A DNA stretch of 64,000 nucleotides, from the NCBI GenBank assembly GCA_030248195.1, contig JASAND010030801.1, forward strand, positions 1 to 64,000, in the 5' to 3' direction. Positions 23,637 to 35,460 of this stretch are shown here, piece by piece. Positions within the stretch are counted from its first letter, which is position 1. Every line of letters begins with the position of its first letter. Made by a program: the position numbers and the translations under genes. The notes under the pieces were generated by a model that saw nothing but the letters and a program-made list of their open reading frames with translations, searched no databases and had not been told where the DNA came from. Origin of the DNA: Trissonchulus latispiculum (taxonomy: Eukaryota > Nematoda > Enoplea > Enoplida > Ironidae).

Positions 23637-23924
23637 TTGTGAAGACAATTATTCGGTGTCAGCCAATCACCCTACCCCCAATAGTCAAAGTTTAAAATTA
23701 TCGTGGCTGACACTACTCCTAACCGGTGCACATCCAACTGGAGTGGGGCGTACGAAAAAAGTATTTGTAAACCATTTACAAGATTTGCCGAAGTCACTTA
23801 CGTCAGGAATGAGTAAGTACTGACTGACGTAGTATGCTGTAAGGCTTACCGTATGTTGGTAGTGAGAATTAATAAAAGGGGTGCTGTTAGATTGAACTCA
23901 TCCTAACGGAAATTCGCCTTCACC

Positions 23925-24462
23925 ATGTATGAGTGTCTAGAGTGCTCAAAACTATACCGTCATCGTCAAAGCTTGTACACTTACAAACGGGGAGCTCACA
24001 ATACTTCAGATATTGACGGAGAAGACTATGAAACTGAGGACAGCTCTGACACCAATGACAGCAGTGCTAGTAGTGAGAAATTGTCACATTTTTGGCAAGA
24101 TCTAAAAGAACAAGCTATAGCAAAACACAGACTGCGCTTAGCCTGGATATCAAAGGAATACGAAGAAGATGGTTCCTCAAACAAAGAAGCAAACAGAGAA
24201 GCCTTTGATTATCTTATCCCTCGCATCAGAAAACTATGAACGGGGTGGTATTGAATCAATTTGCTCAGCTCATTGCTTTCGGTAATAATACCATTAGGAG
24301 ATGATTGTTAAAAAGAATGAACTAGTGGATTATAAGGGTATGGAACCATCTGATGCGTATAAAATTGCTTTTGAGAAGAACAGAAGTGTAGATGACTACG
24401 TTCTCACCAATAGCGATGAGCCTGTGGAAGATGATGGCGGATTAGAAAATTTTTCATTATAG
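23925..24462 (+). pseudogene. C2H2-finger protein, right-arm copy (damaged)
   Basis: It starts MYECLECSKLYRHRQSLYTY. The first zinc-binding histidine of the left copy is tyrosine here, so the finger lacks a ligand. The middle is intact (KLSHFWQDLKEQAIAKHRL and onward to DYLIPRIRK). One base is missing compared with the left copy at 24230-24240, giving an early stop. The C-terminal part then continues in another frame to TAG at 24460-24462. The damage differs from that of the left copy. Confidence 0.6.
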
Positions 24463-24641
24463 GTAATTGTTGTATTACCATTTTGTGTAGAAGCTTAAAT
24501 TTACTCTTCAGTAAGCGTAGACTTTCAAGACATGACTAATACTTACGCGCTTGTGTAAGTAAATACTTACGTGCTAGGTAAGCAAATACTTACGTGCTTG
24601 GGTAAGGACTTACACTAATTACATGTAAGTAAGGCTAATCT

Positions 24642-27600
24642 TCGGTTGATAAGGTTGTCTCCAAAATTTTTTTACCTGAATTTAATTTAATTAAATTGAG
24701 AAAGTCTAATTGGAATGCTATTATCGGAAAAGCTGGTGCCAACTGTCAAATAAGGGAGGCAAATTTGTGATGTCGTCTGTTTTTTATGAAATATTAGGGT
24801 TTTGCGTTAAATGCTAGCATGCTTGGAGTCTATAAGTCTAAAGAAGTCTGCGGGGCCGGCGAATACATAGAAGGTGACAGTTGTCTGTTCTTTCTTTTGA
24901 AAGAAATTTTGAAAATCTACCTGCCACAATGGGAGGAATTGATTTAATAAAATAGTTGAAAGCAGAAGTTAATAATGGGTTAAAAGTAATTGCTTAAGGC
25001 CGTTTAGGTATAGTTTCTGGGCGGCGCGGCGCCGGCAAGGAGAGCAGATTATGTAATTGCTGCATGTTTGCAGAAATTGGTTGCTTTTACAGGCAGTGTT
25101 TACAAATCCCTGTATTATTTTGATGTTGTTTAATAAAGCGCATAATTTGTAATGTGTCCTAATTATATATAGCTGACAGCTTAACTGACAGTTGTTAATA
25201 TTTTTCTCTGGGAAAGTTGATTTTAGGTTAGCTTGTTTACGAGCATAGTAGCTACAACGAATGCTTTGGCGAGGAACTGGTGTTTTGGCTGGAAGCTCAG
25301 GAGGGCAAGTGAAAGAAACAGCTGTTGTTAAAATGGTTTTTACTAAATTTGGTGTCACGTAATTAGGGTGGAAAAATAAAAGAAAGGGAACGGATAAGGA
25401 TAGCTGGAGCAAGACAAAGAAAGCCGGAGCAAAATCTAGGGCTATAGTGATCATGATTACTACTGCTGCTTAACTGTAATGCACGATTACAAGATAACCT
25501 GCAGAACATGTGTAGATGCGTCCAAAATACACGGCGGAAGATCGGGGGGGGGAGATCGGGGAGGATCGGAGTCCCCCAGAAGTTGGAGAATTTTTTGAAA
25601 TTACAAAAGAATCCGTAGTGGAAATGTTTAAAAAGATTTTATTTGGCATCTGTTGCTAACAAATGCTGTCATCTAACGAATGCTGTGAGTAATTTTAGAT
25701 ATTATTTATTGACACACATTAATTCCGATATTTCAATGTTAGTAAACTAATTAAAGTACTAAATTACTATATTATTACTTAAATTACTATATTATTACTT
25801 ACTTAAATTACTATATTACGTTATTAAAGTACTATTTAGGAATATCATTGAGAAGAAACATACATTCGGTTTCGGAAACTGTGAGAACTACTGCTACTTG
25901 ATAACAAAATTGCAAATGAGCACCGGGGGGTCTGGGGGGCAGAGCCCCCCATAAGTTGGAGATTTTTTGAAATTGCGGATTAAATTCGTTGGCAAATCTA
26001 TTCTAACTAAAGCTCCTAACGCTAATGTATTTTTGTTTTAGTTGCACCTGTAAATTTTTGAATTTTGAATAAGTCCGTATCAATAAACAAAGAAGCGTGT
26101 ATGCTTCGTGCTGCATTTGTAAATACTATTAACGCTAGTTACAATACATTCATCGTTAAATGCACATACATAGGCCTTTTGTAGTTTAAAATTTTAGAAA
26201 AATGGTAGTCTTGCATTAAGTCAAATTGCCATTTGTGTATTTTTTGAAAAAACATTTTTTAGAAGAACCAAAAAAATTGGATATATATTTTGCTCCTGCC
26301 ACAGTTACAAATTTGTTAATTTCGGGGTTTTACTTTATTACTTGATCCTGCAAGACCTGTTGAATGAGAACAATATAAATTTTCACGTCTAGTAAGATTT
26401 ATACATTTATTGAAGTGAAATTTATGGGTTCGAAAAGATCTGATATGGATGCAGCTGGGCAACAACTTAAAAAATAACATTGAGTAATATTGAGGCACGA
26501 TCTTGCACCTTGGCATGGCATTACATGACAAAGTGGGAAACACCGGGGGTCACCCGAAGAAATTTTTGGAAAAAACGGAAAAATTGGTACTGGAAACATT
26601 TAAAGTTTTTACTTTTGCAAAAGTGAATTTTCTCCCGAAATAATGTTGCGTCTAGCTTGCGTCCCGTTAAAATTTCATTGCGTCCAGATAAGAAACTTTG
26701 CGTCCAGACGCACATCTGGACGCAAAAAACCTGCTTGTCACAGGCAGGGACTTTGCTTCTGACTTGTGATTAATCGATACTCGTAGATGAAACCGAATTT
26801 GCTTGAAATTCGGCTGAAAATTGGTTGAAACATTTGCGAAAAAGTTAATTTGGAAAATTTCGCACTAATCGCGGATCTTCTTTTGCAATATCCCTCCAGC
26901 CCAGAAATAGTTACCGGCTACCGGTTACAGGTTACCAGAAATTCAAATTTGAATGCTAGAGTGCGGGATGCTTCCTGACTACAAAAATGAAAATTTTAAA
27001 TTTTTAAATTTTTTAAGATTTTAAAATTTTTTGTATACGCTGAACATTTTTAATCCTTGAGCCAACTTCTGAAAATGTATTCCTAGTTTGGCACAGCCAA
27101 AATCAGGAGATCGAAAGAATATACCGCCCAGCTATTGATCAGCTGTAATGGTCCAGAGCCGCGCAATGACTAAACTTAGGTAAACAGCCAGTCTAACCTC
27201 GCCAACCCAGGGGCACGGGGACGATATACGGGGGTTGGATTCCAGCTTCTTATGGCAGACTGCTGTAAGGATTCGGCACCCTCTGGAATCGAACCACACT
27301 TCTTCTACACTACACAAGCTTGCTTCCATTGTACTACGGAGACAGGACAGAAGAGTACACAGCTTCAATGTCATTAGTGCTCTCTGCACACTATGTGAAA
27401 CTGCAATAATTGTACACCAACTTGGCTTGAGGATCAGGCTTTCTATCCGTAATCTATGTCCGCCTCCTGTCCGCTTTTGGCTTGGACTGCGAGGAATGCA
27501 CCATAAAGGCCTCATGCAGTGCCTGCCTACTGGGTGCGCGAGCACGAAGCAAGAAAGAAACATACAGGAATGTAAAATGCTGATATGTAACACTGAATTG

Positions 27601-28677
27601 CTTATTTTCGCTATAAAAGCAAATTCCTCAAACGTTATTAAAAAGGTTTAGACAATGTTTTACCCGTATGTTTTCTGCATGGTACGCAAGTAGTATATAT
27701 CTCTAATCAAATGCTGGTATTCAACAAGGAGCTTTTAGGTGAAATTTATTAAGTGTGGTAATATGACTATAATATTCCCTGGCATGGAGGGTTAAGCATC
27801 GAATCTAAATATAATCTACTTGCAAACAAAATTCATAAATGACTCATGGCTCGTTGTAAAGCTTAATTTTTGTTCTGCCTGGCTGCCTGGAGGCAGAACT
27901 ATTTACGCGGAATCTAGTATGTTTAGCATTGTACACTCATGTCTTCGTAGGAAAACAGACTATGCTCAGCATTGAGCTAGTAGTCTCCTCTGGCTTTTTT
28001 TTAACCGAAGGGGGCTGGAATGCAATCTCTGAATTTTGTTTTATATTTTCTATTTTTGTCTTTGTGATCTGGCATAACTTTTTGTTTACTCAAACAACTT
28101 TGGCTGCTGGGTCCCTGCGTTTCAATAATTTGTAAAATTCCACATTAGTCTCCCCTTCCCCCCCTAGATTTATGAACATTAAAGTTTAGTTTGGGCAGAT
28201 ATATGCGCGCGTTGAGTTTATGCAAATTAGATTTGTGAACGTTCTGATCAGTCAGCTATATATCTCCCGGCTGACAGGTTGCTCTTAGATCAACAGCTGG
28301 TAACAAACGGAAGCTGGGATCAAACAAATGAATATACGAAAACAACAAAACACTTGTTAGCTAATGGAAATATAGGTTTCTGCAAGTCGTGAATCATTAG
28401 CGCTGAATGCAGAAAGAAAACGTCAGAGATCCGACTTATAAATAATCAGAAAAAGTGCTAAAGTGACCTGTAAAAGGGAATAGTCCCACAGAAACAATAA
28501 AGGATGCTACATAATTAGTTGTCAAGCTATTGCAAAATAGTTGCCAAATGCTTCTGCCTAATTTCAGATTCGCATTTCAGATTCGCAGATAGTCTTTTTA
28601 TACTCAGTTTGCAGAACTATGCCCCTTTCAGGGGTCAGCTTGTTGGATTCATATGGGAGTGAGGACATTCATTTTGC
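24642..28677. other. Intergenic, mostly unassigned
   Basis: Minor features: AAATTACTATATTATTACTT tandem copies at 25753-25830; two GGGG(T/C)..GGGGG..CCCCC..AGTTGGAGA(A)TTTTTTGAAATT blocks (25545-25600 and 25922-25975) that look like copies of one repeat; and a GC-rich GGCGGCGCGGCGCCGGC patch at 25020. A 161-codon minus frame (25454-24969) has no recognised domain and I do not call it a gene. Confidence 0.4.
27275..27345 (-). repeat. tRNA-like (SINE-type) internal promoter relic
   Basis: On the minus strand GGTTCGATTCC (27295-27285) matches the RNA polymerase III B box exactly. About 40 bases upstream TAGTACAATGGAAG (27336-27323) weakly resembles an A box. The presumed acceptor stem does not pair, so this is not a functional tRNA gene. 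It is likely a tRNA-derived SINE fragment. Confidence 0.4.
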
Positions 28678-28681
28678 TTAA

Positions 28682-29680
28682 GGTGCTGGTTCGGGTTTGT
28701 GTATTTTTGGGCTTTAAAAGCGCAATTGCCATTGAAATTCGTTCAATTTTGCTACAATTACATGATTTCGCCTATAAAACACTTTAGAAAAATGGCGGCT
28801 TGAAAATTTGAGTTTTGGAGAAATTAGCTTTAATCCGCCATAACTTGCACTATGGCCACCCTACAAAGATGACTTTATAGTCATTCGAATCCTCTCACCA
28901 AGACCTACAACTTTGCTCGTGAGAGTATTCTTCGATTCGTTATGGTTTAAGAGATAACAGCGAAAATTAATTTCCGAGGTCCAAAACCTGCCATTTTTCG
29001 AAAAATCAAATATTGCCAGATTTCGACAGCTTCAACAGCGTTGGTCCGTCGCTCAAGTATTGTCCATATTTGTAGTCCTAAAGGACATGCCATATCCAGC
29101 GGAGAGCTCTCTGCGGCTTCTCAGCCTTCGCACAGCAGCGAAAATGTGAAATTTCGAAAATCTCAACTAGATTGTTTTGAACACGGATTACTCTCAACTC
29201 ATGCAATCAGTTAAAAAAACGGCTTTACACACGTATTTTTGAGACAATTCCCGAGGGCTATTTTCATGGTTTTGCGTCTTGTATTTCAGTTCGAAATAAG
29301 CGTCCAAACTTGAAAATTTTGACGAAAATCGGACAAAATTTACGTTTTTCTCAAAATATTGAGATTCTTTACTCGCTAAACAATTTCAGAAAAAATAGCC
29401 CTCAGGAAGACGATTCTTTTGAAGCCTGAACTGGTCGCTTTTCTTTAACTTTCCCACACTTCGAGAAATCCATGTTCAAAAATTGTTTTCATGTTATTGC
29501 AAGTTGTTGTTCAAATTTCATGTTATTCAAGCCGAAGAGTTGAAATGAGACAGCTATACTGTACTTAGTTATAACAAGCACACTCTAAGCTTTGAAATGA
29601 TATAAAAATTATCGTTGAACACCAAAAATTGAGCAAATTACAGTCTTTCAAAATTTGCTGCAAATACCCGAACCAGCACC
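28682..29680 (+). mobile_element. Complete TTAA element, subtype A (999 bp)
   Basis: TTAA at 28678-28681 and 29681-29684. The left end is GGTGCTGGTTCGGGTTTGTG and the right end is the complement of GGTGCTGGTTCGGGTATTTG. It is the reference copy for the truncated one at 3350-3850. The right TTAA is also the left TTAA of the next element. No frame longer than background was seen. Confidence 0.9.
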
Positions 29681-29684
29681 TTAA

Positions 29685-30708
29685 GGTGCTGGTTTCCTTT
29701 CGGGTATTTTTGACTCATACTGCTTTAATCCTTACGTAAATGGCTAAAACTTACGAAAGAACTTATTTCCGTGCTCTTTAACATTCTGGGACCAGTCCCG
29801 TATTTTTAGGACAAAAGATAAGAAAGTTTTGGTTTTTGGCCTTAGGCTCCCAGTAGGTAGTCAAGACACGGGATTGGTTGTTATGGCTGGAAAGGGGACT
29901 CAAAAACGAACATTTTTGCTTTTACAACCTTTGAGCTATCTCCAGTGGATAAGTCACTATAAGCAAAAAACTGTTTTGAGGGTCAAAAAAATGACCATTT
30001 TTGAGAAAATCAGTTTTTTAAAAATTACTGCCACATGTTAAGGACAAAGTTGGCTTATTTATACTTAATCGATACAGCGTCTAAATGCACATTTTATGAA
30101 TGCCTATTAGCCGGACTTTATTGCTGTAAGCTAGAGATTTGACCGAAAAACCATTTTGGCAAAACTGCGATTATTTTGTTTCGAACATCGATTTCTCAAA
30201 AACTACTCGACGGATTCTGGAGATTTTTGGCAGAATCGAAATTCGCGCTATTGCGGAAGGACGTTTTTCTTGGTTTGAGCTAAAACAACTCCAGTTGCGA
30301 GAAAACTGAATACAAAGTTGCGAAATTTCGTGTCGCCGCACATTTACCGGATTTTCTGGAGTATTGAGGCTTGAGGCTTGTTGAGCCAAATCCAAAAAAC
30401 GTTCCTCGGCCCATATGTCCTCTGTATGATAGCACAAGAAAATAATTTGGCCAATTCTTCAGTTTTGAGAAATCCATGTTCAAAAATGTTTGGTCTATAT
30501 TCATCCTGTTAGATGTCAGTACGCCTAAAAATTTTTGCTAGTTTTTGCTAATTTTCCAAGTTTCGTAAGCTCATGTGAATCTACAGATAATAAGCTATGA
30601 TAACAGATAATAATGATGTATAAAGCTCTTTCCAACACCCAAAATTGCGAAAGTTATAGCGTTTCAAAAAATCACCAGAAAAGCACTGCACAAAAGGATA
30701 CCACCACC
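29685..30708 (+). mobile_element. Complete TTAA element, subtype B (1024 bp)
   Basis: It shares TTAA 29681-29684 with the element on its left and TTAA 30709-30712 with the one on its right. Its left tip is GGTGCTGGTTTCC, its right tip the complement of GGTGGTGGTATCC. The interior aligns with 5023-6034 and 19699-20660. Confidence 0.9.
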
Positions 30709-30712
30709 TTAA

Positions 30713-31680
30713 GGTAGTGATTCCTTTTAGAGACATCAACTTTGAACCCGTATTACCCATTCATTACTTGGAGATAAGAATCCATTCTTATATCAAAATG
30801 GAGCTTAATATTTTCTCTTTCTAATGAATGCAAGGAAACTAACTTCAGTTTTTGGAAACTATTTTACTGGATTTTCGAAGTACTTTAATCTTCCAGATTT
30901 TTTGCAGACTAATGTAAATTTTTTCGTGAGGCATCGGCTTCATCATTCGACTCCACTATCAAATAGCTGGGGACCCTTTTTTAATTATCATGAAATCACT
31001 CTTCGTTATGAAGAAATTAGCCAAAACGTTTGCGCAACCTAGATTTTGCCTACTTTTCCCAACTTTAGTAAGCGGCCACCAATCGGGGCAACAAAAAAGG
31101 GTCCCTGGGTATTTATGTGTAAAAGACGTCTAGTAAGTGACAACCCTCTAGCTTGCATAGTAAATGCTCCACAATCGCTGGAAAAAATTTGGTCATGTTT
31201 TTGCAAAAACTGTATTTATGATAGCAGCTCACGGGATAGCATAGCATTTGGAAGATTACCATACCTCGTATAATCGGCCTCGACGAGACCTTCAAATTGA
31301 TACCCCTAGTTCAATTTTCGGCTTGCATAGCTCAAGAAATCGTGGATAATTTGATTTCTGTAATAATGACAATTTTTCAACGCCAAAATAAGAAAATCGG
31401 CTTATATCTCAAACTGGAGAAGAGCTAGAAAGTTGCTTCCAGGAAGCAAAAATGTAGACCTCAACGAGATCTTTCAAATGAGAATAGTCACAACTATGCA
31501 GCTGCTGCTCAACTGTCAGGAATTGGCAAAAACCGTCTTGAACGAAAACCTTGAAATTTTGAAGCGGCATTGCGCGGAGGGTGTTAGAACACCAAATGAA
31601 CTTATTTTGGAAAGTTTCATCAAATTTCATCTTCGTTTGAGCCGTCAACCAACAATATGTGCCCAAAAGGAATCACCACC
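30713..31680 (+). mobile_element. Complete TTAA element, subtype C (968 bp)
   Basis: TTAA at 30709-30712 and 31681-31684. The left tip is GGTAGTGATTCCTTTTAGAG, the right tip the complement of GGTGGTGATTCCTTTTGGGC. It is nearly the same length as the intronic copy at 50655-51621 (967 bp). Its sequence CATCATTCGACTCCACTATC supplies the empty-site version for the insertion at 42078-42493. Confidence 0.9.
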
Positions 31681-31684
31681 TTAA

Positions 31685-34264
31685 GGTGTGATTTTGGGTT
31701 CACAATTCACATTGTTGGCACATAGCCCTAGTGATGTGGATCGGATCGGATCGGATCGGCAGCCAAAATCACCTACCGATCCGATCCGCCAATTGGCTGG
31801 CGATCCGATCCGATCCGATCCGATCCACCCCCGGATCGGGCCGATCCGATCCGATCCGGCCATAATTTTAAAACTTCAATTGCTATATATACCTTTCAAT
31901 TTCCTAGTATATTACAAAACTCTTGATCAAACGTCGCATCTCAATCTTATTTAAAAATTTTTTAAACTTCAGCTACAGAATAATGTGCAATCAGCTTGGA
32001 AAAATAACGAATTGCTTTGTTTTGGGAGTTTAGAATCTAGTGAGAAGAGAATACAAAAGAGAAAACAAAGTGGACAAAATTTGGGTATAAGACCAAAAAA
32101 CTTTAGTCGTTTATTCCAAGCTTAAGTAATACTTTTATAATTTTATATATTTATAAGCAATGTATATACTTTTTAAAATGTTCTGAAATAGAAACATTGA
32201 AAATCAAGAAAAACCCGAAATCCGGCTTTTATTCACGACGGAGAATCTAAAATTATTCCATGATTTGCTAAAATTTATGAGCATTGAAAATTTTGTATCG
32301 GTTCCGTGGTCAAATATATAGGGATGATTTCACAGCATATTTTTGCTCTTACAACCTTTTATCACCAAAATCCACCCTAATTACCAGAATTTTAGTTGTT
32401 TTCTGGTTTTCGTAGTTTCCGAATATTAAATTTTTTAATTCCCACGATATGGTCATCATTTAAAAGCTCTTGACGAACTGAACACTTTTTGTAATACAAT
32501 CAATGCCATAAATGCACTCGATTCTCGAATTAACGAATACAGAACTTTCCCGATTTAAATGTTTTAATTACCCACACCTATGGGTAGTTACTCAAACGGT
32601 ATTGAAGAGGTGAACAACTTGCGTAATACAACTACATCCCAGAAATGCGCCCTGATCCAGGAATTCACAAGCAGTGAGTTCTGAGAAATTGGCACATCTT
32701 CAAGTATTGGTTCTAGCTCATCAACAGCTTTCAAATAATACCATGCAATTCAAATGGAGATGCAAAAGATGCAGCTGGAACAACTCTAGTCGATCATGGA
32801 AACAAAATTTTGTATGCACCAAAATTTTGGAGAAATTTAATATTTCAATATTTCATATAGTATTAATATTAAATATTTTCGTAATTCAATCCCGATATGC
32901 CGGTTATTCTAAATTAAAGTTCTGGACGATTTTAAAAAGAATATATTGTTGGGGTTTGCTCTAAAGGCGAGTTTGCAATAAACGACCGATTGAATGCACA
33001 ATTTTGGTCGTACAATATATACCATGTACAAAAATGCCTCGGATGGAGTTTGCAGACTTCTGCGTCCATTTCTGAGCCAACGCTCTTTGGTGAAAAATTT
33101 TCATACCAGATCTTGATCATACCAAAATAAGTACACTCTCAGCGGCATTGAATTTAAAAGCGGAGTGGACTGTCCAAAAATTAATTAACAGAAAATATTT
33201 GAGATCAATACCATTAAACGGTTTTCATGTGTACACAGCAAACATTTATTTACCCAGAGAAAGAAATAAGAAAACTCAACTGAATATTCGACATTTGAAC
33301 AAAATTCAGACGAAAAATTTTGAAAATTTCTTCAAAGAAAATTGACAATGTAATGTAAAAACTGGTACAACTTTCCAAATTTTTGCCGGATCGGCGATCC
33401 GAAAAAATTAAGCCGATCCGATCCGGCCGATCCGATCCGAAAATTTGTCGATCCGATCCGATCCGATCCGACCCCGGATCGGTCGATCCGATCCGATCCA
33501 CATCACTACATAGCCCACATCAAGTCCAGATTTGATAAAACGTTCCAAAATAAGTAGTTTTAGCATGATGTAACAAACACCCTCTGCACAACCCCGCTTC
33601 AAAATTCAGCATTATATACCATTTAGAACAGCTTTGTTAATTCTTTCCCATTTGAACAGTAGCTGCATACGACTATATTCATTGAAAGATCTCATTGAGC
33701 TCCACGTCCACAGCTTTGTTTTTGCAATCATTTTTCTAACTTTTCCCCTTCGTGATATATAGCCAATTCTCTGGGTTTTAGCGTCACAAACGACACAGTT
33801 TTGCTGAAATCGCATAATCTATAATTTATTTAGCTACAAAAGCCGTCAAATAAATTAAGGGTGTCGATTTGAAGGTCTCACAGTGGCAGTTATCAGAGAC
33901 ATGGTCATCGTCCAACCACTATCCCATAGGCTCCTATTAAAATGTTTTTGGAAAAAGACTGCCAATTTTTACAGTGTTGGTGGTTGGTGTATCGTTTACT
34001 ATGATAGCTGGAGGGTTGCTACTTAGTAGATCAGATCTACACAAAAATACGTGAATTCACGATAACTTTAAAAAGGGTCTCCACCTATTTGAAAGAGGTA
34101 TCGAATGATATAACCGATACCCCCGAAAATATATAGCTAGTTTAATCTGCAAAAATTACTCCTTCAGGAATACAGTAAAAAATAAAAAACCAAAATGGAA
34201 TATATGTAATAAACATATAAATAACAATGGTTCAAAGTTGATGTCTCTAAAAGGAATCATAATC
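31685..34264 (-). mobile_element. TTAA element, subtype C, inverted, carrying a hAT-like insert
   Basis: TTAA at 31681-31684 and 34265-34268. The left end (GGTGTGATTTTGGG) corresponds to the right end of subtype C. The right end is the complement of a GATTCCTTTTAGAGACATCA block, which is its left end, so it is inverted relative to its neighbour. The host part is 31685-31728 plus 33517-34264 (about 790 bp, somewhat shortened); the rest is the insert at 31729-33508. Confidence 0.85.
31729..33508. mobile_element. hAT-like non-autonomous element (1780 bp) with CGGAT arrays
   Basis: Terminal inverted repeats begin TAGTGATGTGGATCGGATCG at both ends. CATAGCCC occurs at 31721-31728 and again at 33509-33516, a perfect 8-bp target duplication. 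An 8-bp duplication and a TAGTGATG-type tip are typical of hAT elements. Tandem CGGAT (ATCCG) units lie within 130 bp of each end, resembling subterminal transposase-binding arrays. The centre is AT-rich with no transposase. Confidence 0.9.
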
Positions 34265-34268
34265 TTAA

Positions 34269-34695
34269 GGTGGTAGTCCCCTTTGATGACTTCAATTTTG
34301 AGCCTACTCATTCCGATTGCTGCTTTGTATCTAAAGTTGTAACTTGCAAAAGTTGGGAAAAGTTGGCAATATCCAGGTTGCGCATACATTTTAGCTATCT
34401 CCATAACGCTTTCACGGTTTCACAATAATTAAGAAAGGGTTCCCAGCTATTTGATAGACGGATCGAAAATTACCGATGCCTCAGGAAAAAATTTACTTCC
34501 GTGTGCAAAAATCTGGAAGATTGCACTCCTTCTAAAATGCAGTAATTTTTTTTGGAAAACCGAAATTAGTTTGATTGCACTCATTAAAAAAAGCAAATGT
34601 TAAGCTACAACTTGATATAAAAATGGCTTCTTATCTCCAAGTAATGAATGGGTAATAATGGTTCACAACTGATGTCGCCAAAGGGAAGCACCACC
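34269..34695. mobile_element. Short TTAA element, subtype C derivative (427 bp)
   Basis: TTAA at 34265-34268 and 34696-34699. Both ends are of subtype C left-end type (GGTGGTAGTCCCCTTTGATG and the complement of GGTGGTGCTTCCCTTTGGCG), so it is a foldback-like derivative with most of the interior missing. Confidence 0.8.
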
Positions 34696-34699
34696 TTAA

Positions 34700-34882
34700 G
34701 ATGGTGATTGCTTTTAGAGACATCAACTTTTAACCATTCATTATTTATTTATTACTTACATTCCATTTTGGGTTTCTATTATTACTGTATTTTAGACTGA
34801 GTGTAAATTGTTTGTAGACTGAGACTGAAGTAAATATTTTCGGTATCGATCCTTTTAGATGTGTCCAAAAGGAATCACCACC
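34700..34882 (+). mobile_element. Shortest TTAA element, subtype C derivative (183 bp)
   Basis: TTAA at 34696-34699 and 34883-34886. The left tip is GATGGTGATTGCTTTTAGAG, the right tip the complement of GGTGGTGATTCCTTTTGGAC. It is an internally deleted miniature and the last member of the chain. Confidence 0.8.
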
Positions 34883-34886
34883 TTAA

Positions 34887-35304
34887 AAGATTGTATTAAG
34901 TGTCTGTATGATTCTAATTCTTTAGTCGTCCTTTTTTCGGGTTTTCTGTCATCTGCCTTTCCAGTGGGCTTTCAGTGTTCCGATCTGACTAGTCGCTATT
35001 TATTCCTAAGCGGAGACACCTGCATTTGTAAATCAGAAAGAGGAAGGAAGTCATGTACCGACATGCAAGACTTGTACAGATGGACAGTAGGGGTCATTGG
35101 TAGCTCACTGCCACAATCATGTTCACTTTTCTCTCCGCGAAACTTCTTCTTCTACTGCCTTTTTACTAAAAACACTTACAGGATACTTGGGGAGGACCAC
35201 TTAACGTTGTAAAGTATGCCTAGCAGTGGTGGACCGCTGGCAAATTTATAGGTAGTCGCAAACACAAATCATACTAAAAACCTTCAAACCAACAAAACAC
35301 GGTG
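34887..35304. other. Spacer between the TTAA chain and the heat-shock gene
   Basis: A 117-codon plus frame begins inside the last TTAA element and has no recognised domain. I regard it as chance. Nothing else was identified. Confidence 0.4.
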
Positions 35305-35310
35305 TTTATT
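35305..35310 (-). terminator. Polyadenylation signal AATAAA of the small heat-shock gene
   Basis: AATAAA on the minus strand lies about 150 bases after the stop codon at 35461-35463, a normal distance for a short 3' untranslated region. Confidence 0.6.
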
Positions 35311-35460
35311 ACAAAAACGAACATCTGCTACAAACATGTACATTACATTCATGCAAAGTCATAACCAGAAAAAGAATTGGAATTAACACTGAAATGGTAG
35401 TTAGTATAAAAAGGTTTATATGATTGTTGTACCAGAAAGTTGCAGTCGTTTTCAGAGTAC

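Larger units (their letters stand above)
21650..24641. mobile_element. ~3-kb palindromic element with paired C2H2-finger frames
   Basis: The outer arms (about 21650-22480 and 23760-24641) are inverted copies. Each terminus carries repeated (G)TAAGTA(A/T)(T)ACTTAC and CGTAAGTATT motifs. Each arm contains one copy of the same finger protein frame, transcribed outward. Inside is a second palindrome (about 22480-22905) and a ~850-bp unique segment with a CAG/CAA tract. No transposase was recognised. A target duplication was not securely identified, so outer limits are approximate. Confidence 0.75.

Noticed and set aside
24969..25454. 161-codon minus-strand open frame
   Set aside because: No recognised domain, unremarkable context, and composition typical of chance frames in AT-rich DNA.
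27275..27345. tRNA gene on the minus strand
   Set aside because: Only the B box and a weak A box are convincing; the acceptor and anticodon stems do not pair, so I list it as a SINE-like relic.
34859..35212. 117-codon plus-strand frame with several cysteines
   Set aside because: Its start lies within a TTAA element and no paralogue or domain is visible.
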